DNA from: Branchiostoma floridae | Lineage: Eukaryota; Chordata; Leptocardii; Amphioxiformes; Branchiostomatidae | DNA: 64,000 nt | Assembly: GCF_000003815.2 (NCBI RefSeq) | Contig: NC_049981.1 | Coordinates: forward strand, 24,017,450 to 24,081,449 | Direction: 5' to 3' | Part shown: in pieces, positions 23,501 through 34,867 of the stretch | Layout: each line of letters starts with the position of its first letter | Numbering within the stretch: the stretch's first letter is position 1 | Program-made: the position numbers and the translations under genes | The notes under the pieces: model-generated | The model's input: the letters and a program-made list of their open reading frames with translations, nothing else | Databases searched by the model: none | Told to the model about the DNA's origin: nothing

Positions 23501-26500
23501 GAAATTCTGGAAATTCATTTTCTTCACCCATATGAACATATACTAGTTACGCAGAAAAGGAGTGATAGATGTAACACTTAACGTCATAGAAATACACATT
23601 CATTAGCATGACACATATAGATGAAACAACGTGTGGTTTGATATGATGCAGCTTCATGTAACCAACAAAAGTGTTGCATCAGTTATTGCTTTCTAAGATC
23701 CAGTTATATTGCAGGACATATATAAATGTGTCAATAATAAAATAGGTACCTGTCTATGGCGATAGCGACAAGTGTGAAGACCGACACTGCCACAGACACC
23801 ACTTGGACGGCCGGTGTTATCTTGCACATGACTGGACCAAATGGCCACCCTGTGCATGGATGAAAGTACATTCAAATCTCATGTTTATGGTAAATATATA
23901 TATATACTGAGCAGGAAATATTACAAGACAATGAAATAGTGATCTTAAACACTGTGTCGTTATCAATCGAAAAAACAAGAAAAAGAAATGCCATATCAGT
24001 GGGTTTTTTTTTTTAAGTTTTATGATCCAGACACTCTGGACATAGTACCTTCTTACTGCTATCTAGGCCTGACTATTACATCGTCGGGAAGCTTCTCCCT
24101 GATCAAAAAAACAACTTTCACTCAAAGCTCTTAAAGCTACGTATAGTCTGAAATCTCTCATTCGCTCATCTGTCTCGCCAAAGTGCTTGCTAAAAATATC
24201 TGATTCCTGTATAAAGCCGATTCTCCTTTATGGGTGTGAAATTTGGGGCACAGAGTCTATTAACCCTATTCAGACCGGGCTTTTTTGGTCATCCCTGGAC
24301 CGGGGGGGGGGGGCTTTTGAGGCCCTCCACTTCTAAGTGCTATAACTATGAAACGACGTGCCGTAGGGCTACCAAATTTTCAGGACATTATTTCGACATA
24401 ATATCTAACAAGTATGTGACGTTTGACGTTACGTTGACGTAAGATGACGTAATTATGACGTCATCAATTTGATTACATTGGCCAAACCCATGAAAAATGG
24501 GTATTCTCAGAAAACTTCAAGTTATGCTGCAAAAATGTAACAACAAGTGCAGATAACAGAATAATAATGTTTATTACAACTTGCGTTGCCAAAAGCAACA
24601 TCAATGACGCCAATATGACGTCATAAAATGACGTCATGCACATCTAAGATACGAGTTGGGCTCCGCCATATTATATCCACCACCTTGAATTTTTAAAAAT
24701 ACTTTTTTTGCAACAAATAATCACAAATGGCAATGGAAATAGACTAAATTCATTCATTTAGATGGTTTTTGATGAAAAAATACCAGGTAGTTACAAATTT
24801 TAAGGGATAATTAGCTTGTTATTCGTGATCTGGCCATTAGGTCCGCCATCTTGGACTTTGGGCTGATGACGTCATCAAATTAGCATAATTTATGCATATA
24901 TAATTAAGAAAGATATGCTGAATAATATAAGATTTTATTTATGTAACAAAATTGCAGTAATATATCAAATAAATGTGAAAAATACATAGTTAGAACCAAA
25001 AATAGTGATTTTTGGCAAAACTGCCTGTCAACAAACGGTTACCATGGCAACAAGAAATAATGGAAAATTTTTCAAACTTCGTAAAATTGTTGCCAACAAT
25101 ATTTCAGGAAAACTCACTAAATTTGATGGCTCTAGCGTAAGCCGTTCTGGCGTTATAGGACATCGAAGTTAGCGCGGGCCTCAAAAGCCCCCCCCCCCCC
25201 CGGGTCTGAATAGGGTTAATGATAACTCCCCAATTGAAATTTCGCATCACCGCTTTTGTAAGAATATACTTGGAGTTTCCAGAAATTGTAGTAATTCAAC
25301 ATCTAGCACAGAGCTTGGCAGATTCCTTTTAGACTTAGATATATCTGTGCGTGTTATTCGCCGTTACTGGCTACGGTTATCACAAATGGATTCTCAAAGA
25401 CATTTGTTACAAGCTGATGCCCTTTTGTATCAATATAAATCTGTTTCTAATAGTCGTAGAAGAACCTTGTTACAACGAGTGAAAGAAATTTTAGATGGTA
25501 GTGGCCACTCCTACCTTTTCTATTCATGTAACTCACTTAGTGATATCAGATCTATATGTACAATCATGATAAGATCTAGAATCTCTGATATGTTTATCCA
25601 TACCTCTCGTCATATCTTGAGTATAGATACTGGTAAGCTAATATGTCATAAGACCTGTAAAACAGCACATACTATGGAAATATACTTAGAATTAGATCAT
25701 TTTGATTTACTCTCGGCAATCAGCAAAATTAGAATTAGTGCCCAGCACCCTCTCGAAATTGAGAGAGGGCGGTACAAGAGCCGTGTGTGAAATAATGTGC
25801 AAGCAATGTACGTCAAGCGTGGTGGAAGACGAACACATTTTATGTCAAACTGCTCTTTCTATAATCCAGAAAGAAAAGAGCTGTTCAAAGAGGCCATCAA
25901 ATTCCACCCAAACTTCCTCACATCCAATGACAAAAAGAAAACAGTTCTCATTTTAACATCACAAAACCCACACATAATAGAAAAGGTGGTATCTTTCGTC
26001 TTCCACTGTCTTCAAAAAAGGCATCTAGAGTTAGCTTTTACTAGTTTTAGACTACGACTAGAGTAGACACTTATTATATTGTATTTTACACTGTTTAAAT
26101 ATTTTATGTTACCTTCAACTAGCCCACGTGCAAGAATTTCCAATAAAACTTGTTATATTACGCCAAATATCGTGACACTAGGCATCCGGTGCAATTGATG
26201 GAAGTGTACGCCAAATAGCAACTGCACTATGATTTAGGAAACGGTAAGGTAAAGGGTGTTATCTAAAACATCTTACCTTTTCCAAAATAATATCCGGTTG
26301 CTTGTTGAGTAATTGTACTTGGCTACTTGGATGTGTAATCTGAATCGAGGTGTAATTTGTTTGATAGCTGGATAGGTGGGCTACCTAGTCTTGTATTGCA
26401 CATTATTCAGTAGTTCAGATTTGTGGCCAGAAATATTCCGCTATGGATATCCAGTTGTGTTTAAATATATTCTGGTCTTGAGCATCGGAAATACTATGCA

Positions 26501-27128
26501 GAGAACATTTTTATGATGCACATAACAATAATAGCTAATATCCTAAGGGCATACACACCCGCTGTCCCTCATAAAGTGATCACTCCGATATATGGCGTCG
26601 TAGATATAGACGTTGAACTCATGGGCAGATTAACATCTATCGAATTCTACCCCAGGGCTCGACGTTCTACAATACAACATTCTAGTTCAATGCCATTGTA
26701 TTTACTGCTTATATTACACACGACTTTTTGATTAAGAAACAACAACTGTAGTACATTATATATAACACGCTTACACTGTAAGTAGCTTTAATGGCATGTG
26801 AATATTTTTTTCCGAATAGCAGGATTTCTGAACACAATAAATGATAGAATCACTTACCCATAACAACATCGTCCACCAGAGTGAAGGGCATACAGAAGAC
26901 AGCCACAAGCAGATCACTCACAGCCAGGTTCAATATGAAACAGTTCGTCACATTTCGCATGCGGGGAATCTTGACAATCACGAGGCAAATGATGGTGTTT
27001 CCTACCACACAGAAGGCAAACGTTATAAAGTAGACGATGGCGAAGACAACGATGACGGGGACGGTTTGCTTGAGCAGTTCGACATCTCGGTCGGTTGTGC
27101 TGTTAGATGCGTTGGTAAAGTTGTTCAT
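13906..27128 (-). CDS. Neuropeptide FF receptor-like GPCR, complete, three exons, 343 aa
   Basis: This is a class A (rhodopsin-family) peptide receptor of the plasma membrane. The coding sequence joins 27128-26858, 23849-23750 and 14566-13906 on the minus strand; junctions are GT/AG and the frame is continuous. The N terminus has three N-glycosylation sequons (Asn3, Asn6, Asn9). TM1 has GN at 43-44, TM2 has NLAVSDLL (67-74), and TM3 has Cys99 and the DRY motif at 123-125. The ECL2 cysteine is Cys176, TM6 has FALSWIP (246-252) and TM7 has NPIIY at 292-296. GWPFG before TM3, [10 protein letters not shown] and HTIMMLDDY after TM6 resemble vertebrate neuropeptide FF (RFamide) receptors. The C-terminal tail is short (about 45 residues). 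The likely ligand is an RFamide-type peptide, inferred from family resemblance; related peptide receptors (NPY, PrRP, SIFamide groups) are alternatives. The start is the ATG at 27128, because the frame upstream offers no other ATG in context. Confidence 0.94.
17405..18447. mobile_element. Nested insertion inside the family A MITE
   Basis: This segment is absent from the sister copy. It sits between two C-runs (17393-17404 and 18448-18459) that align to a single C-run in the sister copy, so the C-run may be its target duplication. Near its ends are inverted TTTCTAGCGAGG (17430) and CCTCGCTAGAAA (18411), imperfect inverted repeats of about 35 bases. Its superfamily is unknown. Confidence 0.6.
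17768..17840 (+). other. tRNA-like segment (possible SINE head or tRNA pseudogene)
   Basis: GGCTTCGTGGCGTAGTTGAC resembles a tRNA 5' part with an A box, and AGAGTTCGAACTTGA about 45 bases later resembles a B box. The acceptor stem does not pair well, so a functional tRNA is unlikely. It lies inside the nested insertion. Confidence 0.25.
19600..20260 (+). mobile_element. Degenerate family A element core
   Basis: The sequence parallels the family A core: AAAATATTGTTGGCAACAAT, a CATATTGCCATAGCAAT relative of GTTGCCATGGCAAC, CCAAGATGGTGG, and TGACGTCA at 20129. Recognisable TTAA termini are lost. Confidence 0.55.
21450..22483 (+). mobile_element. Non-autonomous repeat, family C, in receptor intron 2
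   Basis: The ends are ACCTCCATG...GCAGGTTATATTTTC on the left and CATGGAGGTATGAGGTCGCC on the right, giving short terminal inverted repeats. Internal GCCCCCTAGCGGC (21599) and GCCCCCTAGG (21731) and several ATTTGCATAA or ATGCAAATT motifs match the globin-intron copy. No coding frame is present. Confidence 0.7.
23750..23849 (-). CDS. Receptor A exon 2 (ECL1 and TM3)
   Basis: A 100-base exon with acceptor GCACAG and donor GTACCT. It encodes [10 protein letters not shown] and TM3 up to IAIDR, including the conserved disulphide cysteine Cys99. It ends in phase 2 inside the arginine codon of the DRY motif. The length and both phases are needed to keep the frame, which they do exactly. Confidence 0.92.
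24060..26070 (+). pseudogene. Broken non-LTR retrotransposon (LINE), C-terminal part of ORF2
   Basis: Two pieces flank a MITE at 24264-25215. The upstream piece contains [13 protein letters not shown], a hallmark at the end of many LINE reverse transcriptase domains. If the MITE is ignored, the frame passes through the single TTAA site into [17 protein letters not shown] and RRYWLRLSQ, typical LINE C-terminal sequence. After 25790 a frameshift is needed to reach VEDEHIL and NPERKELF-type sequence, which ends at a stop near 26066. An upstream stop or frameshift lies near 24105. No 5' half or endonuclease is visible, so this is a dead 5'-truncated copy. Its short 3' tail includes AATAAA at about 26141. 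The exact clade (RTE- or CR1-like) is uncertain. Confidence 0.85.
24264..25215. mobile_element. TTAA-flanked piggyBac-type MITE, family A, inserted in a LINE
   Basis: A 952-base element beginning CCCTATTCAGACCGGGC and ending GGGTCTGAATAGGG, with TTAA at 24260-24263 and 25216-25219. Only one TTAA is needed to keep the LINE frame open across the junction, which proves a clean TTAA duplication on insertion. It is inverted relative to the copy at 16500 and lacks that copy's nested segment. Four TGACGTCA sites and one inverted CCAAGATGGCGG-like site are present. Confidence 0.88.
26858..27128 (-). CDS. Receptor A exon 1 (N terminus to TM2)
   Basis: The exon encodes residues 1-90 plus one base. It begins [11 protein letters not shown] with three glycosylation sequons and includes TM1 and TM2. 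The donor is GTAAGT at 26857-26852 and the intron is phase 1 in the glycine codon of VVMGWPFG. The receptor at 52233 has its first intron at the identical codon and phase. Confidence 0.93.
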
Positions 27129-28420
27129 GGTCAGCACGGCACGCAATGGTTAAGCTGTATCAACGCCTTGGGCCTCAACTGCGTCTTCCTGCACACCTTC
27201 TTAGAATAATGTCCGTCCTAAGGAGCTTATCTTGTCGCTGACACTGCACAATACTTCAGTTCTGTTACAAAATCGATTGACGCTGTGCGGATCGTCAGAT
27301 GGGCCCGCCCGCCTTGCCATAGCCTAACGAATGTTCATACCGCTCCGGTGACATCCATCAAGTGCACGCCACGCCATGACGTTACGCCTACAAGTCTGGA
27401 GAAAATCCAAACAGTAAATAAAAGGCAACCTTTAACAAACTTAAATCACAACATTTTGTCATTATCGATTTTTATGTTTCAAGAAATATGTTGAAGACAA
27501 ATAACCTTTCATTTACTGAATCCCAGAGGTATGCTTGCAGATCCGTTAAGTGCCTTAAACGCCATTGGATTCAAAGTGACCTTTTATGCGTTATTTCATA
27601 AAGGGCAAACCATACTGTCTTTGAATGGGGTACATGGGTATCAGATTGAGCACTATTATTGAAAATTTTAATATTGCGTTATGCACTGAAGGATTGCCTA
27701 TGTTAGAACGCCAGGTAGCCATTAAGATCAAGCTGATTCTGAGAAATTTCAACGTGTAATTTGTTAATGTTAGTTGCATCCTGTGGCCTATCTGAGAATA
27801 CGTCACAGATGGGATTTTCCTCTAAATTTTAACCCGACGTTACTTCAAGACTATCGATAACAGCGTGTCGTAGGTATGCTCTCACGGGAAATGTCGCGCG
27901 TGACGATCAACTTGCAAGAAGACGAACCCAAGAGATACAAAGACGTCTCCATCTCAACTTTAAAAATCATTGGATCACGACGCCCATCTCAACCTTAAAA
28001 GTTATTGGATCACGACGCAAACTGATAGCAGAAAACCGATCACGTATGTTGCAAATTTTCTACCGCTTTACATCGTTATCAATAAAACGAATATGGTGAT
28101 CAGTTCAAATGTCTATACACAAGAGCATTGTTTACACCACCTGGTGTTAAAGGTATCCATAAAGTGAAATTCAAACATTTTTCTGGCACTGCAGCAGCTA
28201 GGAAATTCGATCTGACAAGAGTACAATAATCAGTTACCAACAAGTCCTTCAAGAGAAACTTTATTGTTCCCTATTTGGTCAGAATAGGCAATCTATTAAT
28301 TAGATTTGGCACACCAAGTAAGGTTGCAGGAAACGGGACACCGAGGGGTCATTTTTTTATGTTTATGTCCGTTTTCAATCATACTTATTGAGATTATATA
28401 GGGATCGGAACATTAAACTA
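27129..28420. other. Upstream region of receptor A
   Basis: This stretch should hold the 5' UTR and promoter of the minus-strand receptor. The first 250 bases are relatively GC-rich, but no TATA box or clear leader intron could be assigned. A short direct repeat (ATCTCAACTTTAAAA / ATCTCAACCTTAAAA) occurs near 27951 and 27987. Confidence 0.45.
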
Positions 28421-28429
28421 TCTACATCT

Positions 28430-28606
28430 CTCTGTCACACTCTCTATCTCTCATTCTCGCTCTCTCAGTCTCTCTCTCTATCTACCTCTCACTCTCTCTA
28501 TATATATTGATGTTGGACAGTAAACTCCATTTGGTGTGTCACATCTAATTAATCAATTGCGAATATCAACAGCTTTCGTCACCAAAAATGCAAATGTCTA
28601 TTGAGA

Positions 28607-28673
<67 letters not shown>

Positions 28674-28675
28674 AG
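28430..28675. repeat. Opposed (CT)n-rich and (GA)n tracts
   Basis: A CT-rich tract at about 28430-28500 is followed about 100 bases later by a near-perfect (GA)n tract at 28606-28675. Together they form an imperfect inverted repeat. Confidence 0.9.
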
Positions 28676-28679
28676 GAGA

Positions 28680-31600
28680 CAAAAAGAGAAGGAAAGACAG
28701 AAAGACAGAGAGATGCAGGATAGTTAAATGTTCTCAAGAAGAAGAGCAAGGAATAAAATCAGTTACCTACGAAAATGGTGGCCTACGATACTATTTTGTA
28801 ACAACATTGTAATGTTCGAGCGTCCAGAAAATGTTAACAATGCGTTTAAGACATTTTGTCCATCAGGTAATTCTCAGCACGTTATTCCTCTGAATATCAT
28901 TTACTAAAGAAGGCATTTTACAGCGGTTATATCCGTAAAAGTCATCAATCACAAGTATGAAAATGCAGTTACTCCCTGGATATGCTACTTTGAGAAAAAG
29001 ATGACCGGTTGATTACCTTAGAGATCTGCTGCATCGACCATGACCTCCAATTGACAGCTTCAGCTAAATAGTAGAGAAGCAAGCACCCACCGTAAAACAA
29101 ACTATGAGTCTGTATATCTCCCCAGAAGACCATAACAAGTACGGAATACATAACGAAGCACCCGTCTTGCTAGCTACAAGAGAAAACAATACATCGAAGA
29201 TTACCATAGTTTCTCATTTCAAACAAGATTTCGAGCTTTTACATTCAATGTCGTCTCTTAAGAATGCAATTAGTGGAAGGGAGATTGGAAGGTATTGGTC
29301 TATAATTTCATTGTCTTGAATAATTGGTAACTGCAAGGCTATACAAATTATATTACAGGCATAGATATCAATTCAAAAATTGGATAGAACTCGTGAAATG
29401 TACGAGAGGTATGCTTAGTTTGCATGGTTTGGGAGACATCCAAAAGTTAAAAGGATAGTGAAAATTGTCTGTAACTATATGGTTTGGTTTTGTCTGTACT
29501 ATATAACGTTCATTGACAAGAAAGAAACACTGTACCATCTTGAATATTTTATCCTAAACGTGTTTCTGGCTGTTTTTGTATTTACCAATCATACATCGTT
29601 AAAAATTCGAGCTAGATCTAAAACAAATTCCGTCTGTCTTATTTACATATATTCATGTTGATTCTTTTAGTATTGAATAGACTGACTCATATGATATTTG
29701 TTTATTTGTCCTTCGATTACGTATACTTAATGATTTTAGTTACATCAAAGTAAGTTTATTCCGTGTCAATCTCAGTGCAGCACAAATTAAGCAACTAAAA
29801 GATTGGTACTCCTTACGTAGAGCACATACCATGGCCATATGCGTTTCACTCGCGCAAAATTTCCCTGGAGGAAAACCTGTAATTTCGTTGTGCAGTGTAA
29901 AAGACATTGAACAGCTAAATGTACTAACCCAATGCAGCTTCTGTTATTCAACTCGTCTAAGGTTTTCTCAATCGCTATGAGATTCAATGCAACGTGGAAA
30001 ATTAATGTTGTTATGCTTTACTACTCTACCGCCTTTTTGCAAAATCATTGATAGAGTCATGGAATAAAATATTAATTTTGATCATACATTTCTTAACCAT
30101 AAATTTTATTTAGTTTTATTTGATACATGAAAAGCATCGTACGACTACGTCTGTCCAGATAGCCAAAGGCTATTACAAATGGCTTTTTCACAGACAAAAT
30201 AGCCATTGTAGCTATACAAACTAAATCTAAAATATACAATACAGGTGGTTGCTGCCCACCTTCCATCGTATGTCGTTCACACACGAAACATTTACACACC
30301 AACAGCCTTGAAAATTGTTTCAACTAAATCACAGCTAGGAATTTATTCAGAATTCTATTTCGGATCGGGTTGGTGATTAATATTCTATTTTCCGGGAATA
30401 TTTTGTTCTTGTTTATTTCACACGTGGTTACCGCTAAAAGGGTCCATTTTTTCATTAAATTTCAACTGGGTTGATGTGTCTCACGAAGAGTCCATTCTCG
30501 CACGGTGGTTGAAGTTTTAAAGGAAAGTTACACTAAAATAGAAAAGCCTGCTATACTTTGGTAAATGTACCCCCAAATAAATTTCTCACTTGTTTTTCAT
30601 ATTTCATAGTTTGGACTTAGATCTGTCTCACTGTTTTAAACTTACGTAATGCTTACGGCTTTTCTGTGGATGGATTAAGATTAAATTTCCGACGAATTCG
30701 AGGGATTCGACAAGTTACGTGGCCTTTGAATACGGTCAATTCTTTGAAGTTCATCTACGGAAATGCCAGCTTGAAAAGCACTTGTCATACTAGATGGCAA
30801 ATTGTGAACGCTGACGCCACATAAATCAATCATCAGGGGAGCGGCCTTTAGAACGACGCAAGTTTCAAACAGTGAGATAGCTAAACTATGACAGACTTAT
30901 GTTAAACAAGTGAGAAATCTTTGAGGTATATTTATCATATAGCATTCTTTTCCATTTTTAGTGTGGTTTTTCTTTTAGATTTACTTTAGGAACTGTCCAT
31001 TTTGAATGGGTTGGGAAATGGTTGAAATATGCTGTATTTGCTTGCAAATGTTACCTGTTGGCATTGCCTTGCCATTTCAAACTTACACTCGAACAGCAAT
31101 TTCATGGTCGATGGGCAAGACCTTGGAGGTATATGATCTTTAAGTACCTGCTGCTCCAAAACATTAATTGTTTATTACACCTGTACACGTGACTCGTAAA
31201 ATAATGGATGAGAAATGCCTTCCCAAGCCGACCATTACCAAATGCTGTTTATCAACCGAATTCCGATCATCAACATGTCTTGATCAACTGTTCACGAATA
31301 CCTATACATAAAGGCTGAGAGGCTGTACCAAATGATGACCAAATATGTTTTAAATATGCTAGCTGTAGGCATCCAAAAGAACGACAAACCTATTTCGATT
31401 TTGCTTGAATATGTTATATTATTAGTGATTCAAGGCATCATTTGAACATTCAAACTTTAGATTCCTATTATCTAAAGATCTGCTGTTACGGCTGACTTGA
31501 TCAACACCATATGATCTATTGACAATGCTGCTTGCCACTTTCAGGTCAAATCACACACCTGATAAATGCAGGTCGTACGGACGTGGTGTACCGTGGATGA

Positions 31601-34475
31601 GAGGGTGCCGGGTTGAAAATGGAAACCAGTATGTATCATACGATGGGCTTTCTGTTGCAGCTTTATCATTGTGTTGCTCTTTGACCACTCGTGGAGGATC
31701 CAATAAGCACCCTAATTTTTCGGGTGACTTGTACTAATGCTTCGTACAGTAATGTCATCATCGAGATGGGACACCCATTACCGTTCTACATACTTGTAGA
31801 TATAAAGGATCGTATCTCAAATCTACATGCAGATGAAACGTACGATGTAGGTACGCTGACAATAAGAATCATTTTCATATTTGCCAATGAGGTTTATTTT
31901 CCAGGTGCATCTGTTTTGTCTATGAAAGGCATAAGTCGTGACTGGTTCCTGATGATGTACATTTTATTCATATCATTAGGCCCTAAATAGTGAAACTAAT
32001 ATTCTTGTAATATGACGTTGATTTCCCACATGAATATAAATGTTTGTTAAGTCAACAATATAAGGACATTGATGATTGATACAAAATTAATAAACGCCAA
32101 TATCTAATTTGTCAGCAAACGGACTGAACCAAGTGATAGAAAGGTATAATAATGAATAAGAAACTATTGGTTTTACCATTAACTGTTTCAAATACTTGGA
32201 TGTAGTATCCATATAAAATCAGTTCCAACGGTGGGTAAATTTTAAATTAGTAAAAACGACGACATCACCAACAAGACTAAAACTCATCTGATAATTTTAA
32301 AATACACTGAAGTTCAGCTTCAAGGTCAGACTGGCGTTTTCTTGGTTTTTCCTCGTCTAAGCTTGAGAGTCTTGGGGCCTGATAGCAAACATGGAATAAA
32401 TTAAGAATACGGACCACATAGATGACATGCATCCGAAAACCCTTGGTATGTTATACAGGGGTCGCATCTCAGAAGCTTAAGCCTAACTTAAGCTAGGCTC
32501 TGTGCATGGAAAGAGGCAAACAAAACACCGTTCAGTAGGAATCAAATACTGTGCTAGGGCCGTTTCAAGGTCATCGGAGCTTGCCACAACTATCCTGGAA
32601 GGAACCGTTCTGGGAGAAAGAAAAAAATATATACCATCGGAAAGAGGAGAGGTTTATAGCAGAAAATGGACATTCGTGCCACTAAGCGCACCATTGAGAA
32701 GAACAGACTATCGATAAAGGTGAAATAAACCGGTTATCGGATATTCTGTGGTGACCCAGTGATCATTTGGTTAAGGTGGGGATAGATTGTTAAGCTGAGA
32801 GATGGAGAAGATGGAGCGAAAGTCAAGAAAGCAAGACACCGTATTTTAATGACGTTTAAAGCAACCGGTCAAAAATCGATATACCATTATACGCTCGTTA
32901 TCGGCCATATAAATGCATGTACATACATCTTTACATACAGCCACGAGCCATATTGGATATTATTGATATTCAAACGGATGGTAGAATATTCTAGATCGAA
33001 ACACGGATTTCCTGACAGATTCTATCCCACTAGTAAAAAGTTTAAACGCTGTGCTGAAAGATGAAATATAGAGATACCCATGTACATCATCTAACGCTTT
33101 TCTTTTAGTTACAAAAAGAACCGTTGGGTATCAATAATCAAGTGCTTGTTACAAAGTATTCACTTATTCTCTGGAGCATCTCTTAAAGATGAATATAGGA
33201 CATTTCCCCTCTTTTACACTTTGTCTGATGAAGATAAATTTTGCCGGAGGGCCCCATCCATCACACACTCGACGCTTTTTTTCATATCAACCTCATCCCC
33301 GAGCAAACCCTCTGCCTGAGGCTTGTTGTTAGGTATATTGTTTGATTGATGGTGACTTGGTATAAAGCGTAAACTACTAGTAGACAAAGACAACCGGTGG
33401 AAATTGATAGGAGTGTGTGGAGAACCTATATAAATACACGTATTGAATCGGTACGGTGAGCTCACTACCCTTATGATAACGGTGTGTGTACTTGTCTGTG
33501 AAATAGATAGAAATTTTAGTTCTCTTCGAAGATTGCGAATGAATCTCACTGTACGTTTGTACAGAGATTTTCGTAATCAAGTTCAGCCTATAAAATAGAT
33601 TGCGTAATTTTAGGCTTTAAGTTTTACAATAACGCAAAGCCAATATCTATATATATATGACAATTTTGATCCTGCTCCACACAGCCGTATAGGTAATGAC
33701 AACCATGATGTCCCTTTCGCGATCACAGAATGACGTTTGGTCGTAGTATACGACAGTCATCATTGATTGCGTACTCGATTATATTATAGTCATATACAAT
33801 ACAGCGCATATCACAAGGTATACCATATATCTATGTTTTATGCATTCGAGCTAAACATCATAAGTTTTAACGATTACGATTAAGGAGAGGATATTGCCTT
33901 TCTAAATCCCATTTATTCTCGGTCTCTTAAACCGATTTATTCCACTTTATTCTATCATTCAGTGGCGGTTCACTAATCGTCAGTAAAGCGTCATATCAAT
34001 CGCAATAATTGCCTTCTCCTGACCTGAGATACCGTTAAATACACCATAATAATTCCATTGGTAGAGTCAAAAGAAATGTCACCGTGTTGTACTGTAAGGC
34101 GAGTTGAATCTTCATACTTGGGAATTTAGTAGAATAAATTGTGTGCGTTTAAACCAATTTGTGCCTAGTCTATGGCCGGTATTTTTTATCGAAGTCTATA
34201 AAAAGAACTTACCCAGTATATGAATGTAATCGCTACTTGTACTTATTAAGCAAAAAGTCACTATATATGTTTATTTCTAGCCTAGTTGATTGTTCATTCC
34301 CGTGGATTATCATAGAAGTCATTGTGTCTCTAAAACATATTGATGCTCCACGTGGATGCACTTGTGGTAAATGGAAAAGCAAGCAATGATGTTTTATAAC
34401 TTTTCTGATAATTTTCTATTGACATTATTACCTGGTGATGTCTAACAAAGATTTCCTGTCAGAATTCCTTGGCCA
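28680..34475. other. No gene recognised
   Basis: Open frames in this stretch (for example 31519-31990 and 33214-33549) are short, overlap each other on both strands and match no family I recognise. No tRNA or strong repeat is evident. Confidence 0.5.
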
Positions 34476-34479
34476 TGGC

Positions 34480-34863
34480 AACATGAAAAATAACGAACAT
34501 ACCTTGTTCACTGAAAATGTTTGCTGTTAACATTTTCTATAAAGACAACAAGTTTGGTGGTCCTAGCATAAATCATTCAGGAGCTATGCGACATTAAAGT
34601 TAGTACAGGCATAAAAAAACTCCTACCCGGTCTGAATAGCATAAGTGCAAAATGTAGCCCTCTTGATCTTTTGCATAAATTATGATAATGAGCTATAATT
34701 ATTCTCGCGTAATCACATCAAACTGTCACACATAGATTGATGAAACTATACATATATAAAAATGACAAAAAGACTCAACAAAACAACTTTATTTGTATTA
34801 AACGTTATGGGGTCAGTTTTGACTGTAAGATTAGTAAAAAAAAAAGCTACGGTGGTTTGAGGG
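34480..34863 (-). mobile_element. Truncated TTAA element, family B ends with family A-like core
   Basis: The right side ends CGGTGGTTTGAGGG followed by TTAA (34864-34867), with a decayed GGGGTCAGTTTTGACT block. Further in, GCATAAATTATGATAATGAG is followed (in reverse) by CCCGGTCTGAATAGC and GGCCATGGCAACATG. The order matches 40908-41310 in reverse complement, so this is a shortened copy of that element. Confidence 0.6.
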
Positions 34864-34867
34864 TTAA

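Larger units (their letters stand above)
14567..23749. other. Receptor A intron 2 (9.2 kb)
   Basis: This intron separates the two halves of the DRY arginine codon. It contains the TTAA element at 16500-18497 with a further insertion inside it, a related degenerate element near 19600-20260 and a family C repeat at 21450-22483. The remainder, including 14600-16440 and 22490-23690, is AT-rich with no recognisable exon. Confidence 0.75.
23850..26857. other. Receptor A intron 1 (3.0 kb)
   Basis: The intron is phase 1 between exons 1 and 2. Most of it is the LINE remnant and its inserted MITE. The rest (26150-26850) is AT-rich with no exon seen. Confidence 0.75.

Noticed and set aside
28588-28812. 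Plus-strand frame with a Glu-Arg-rich run
   Set aside because: It is the translation of the (GA)n microsatellite.
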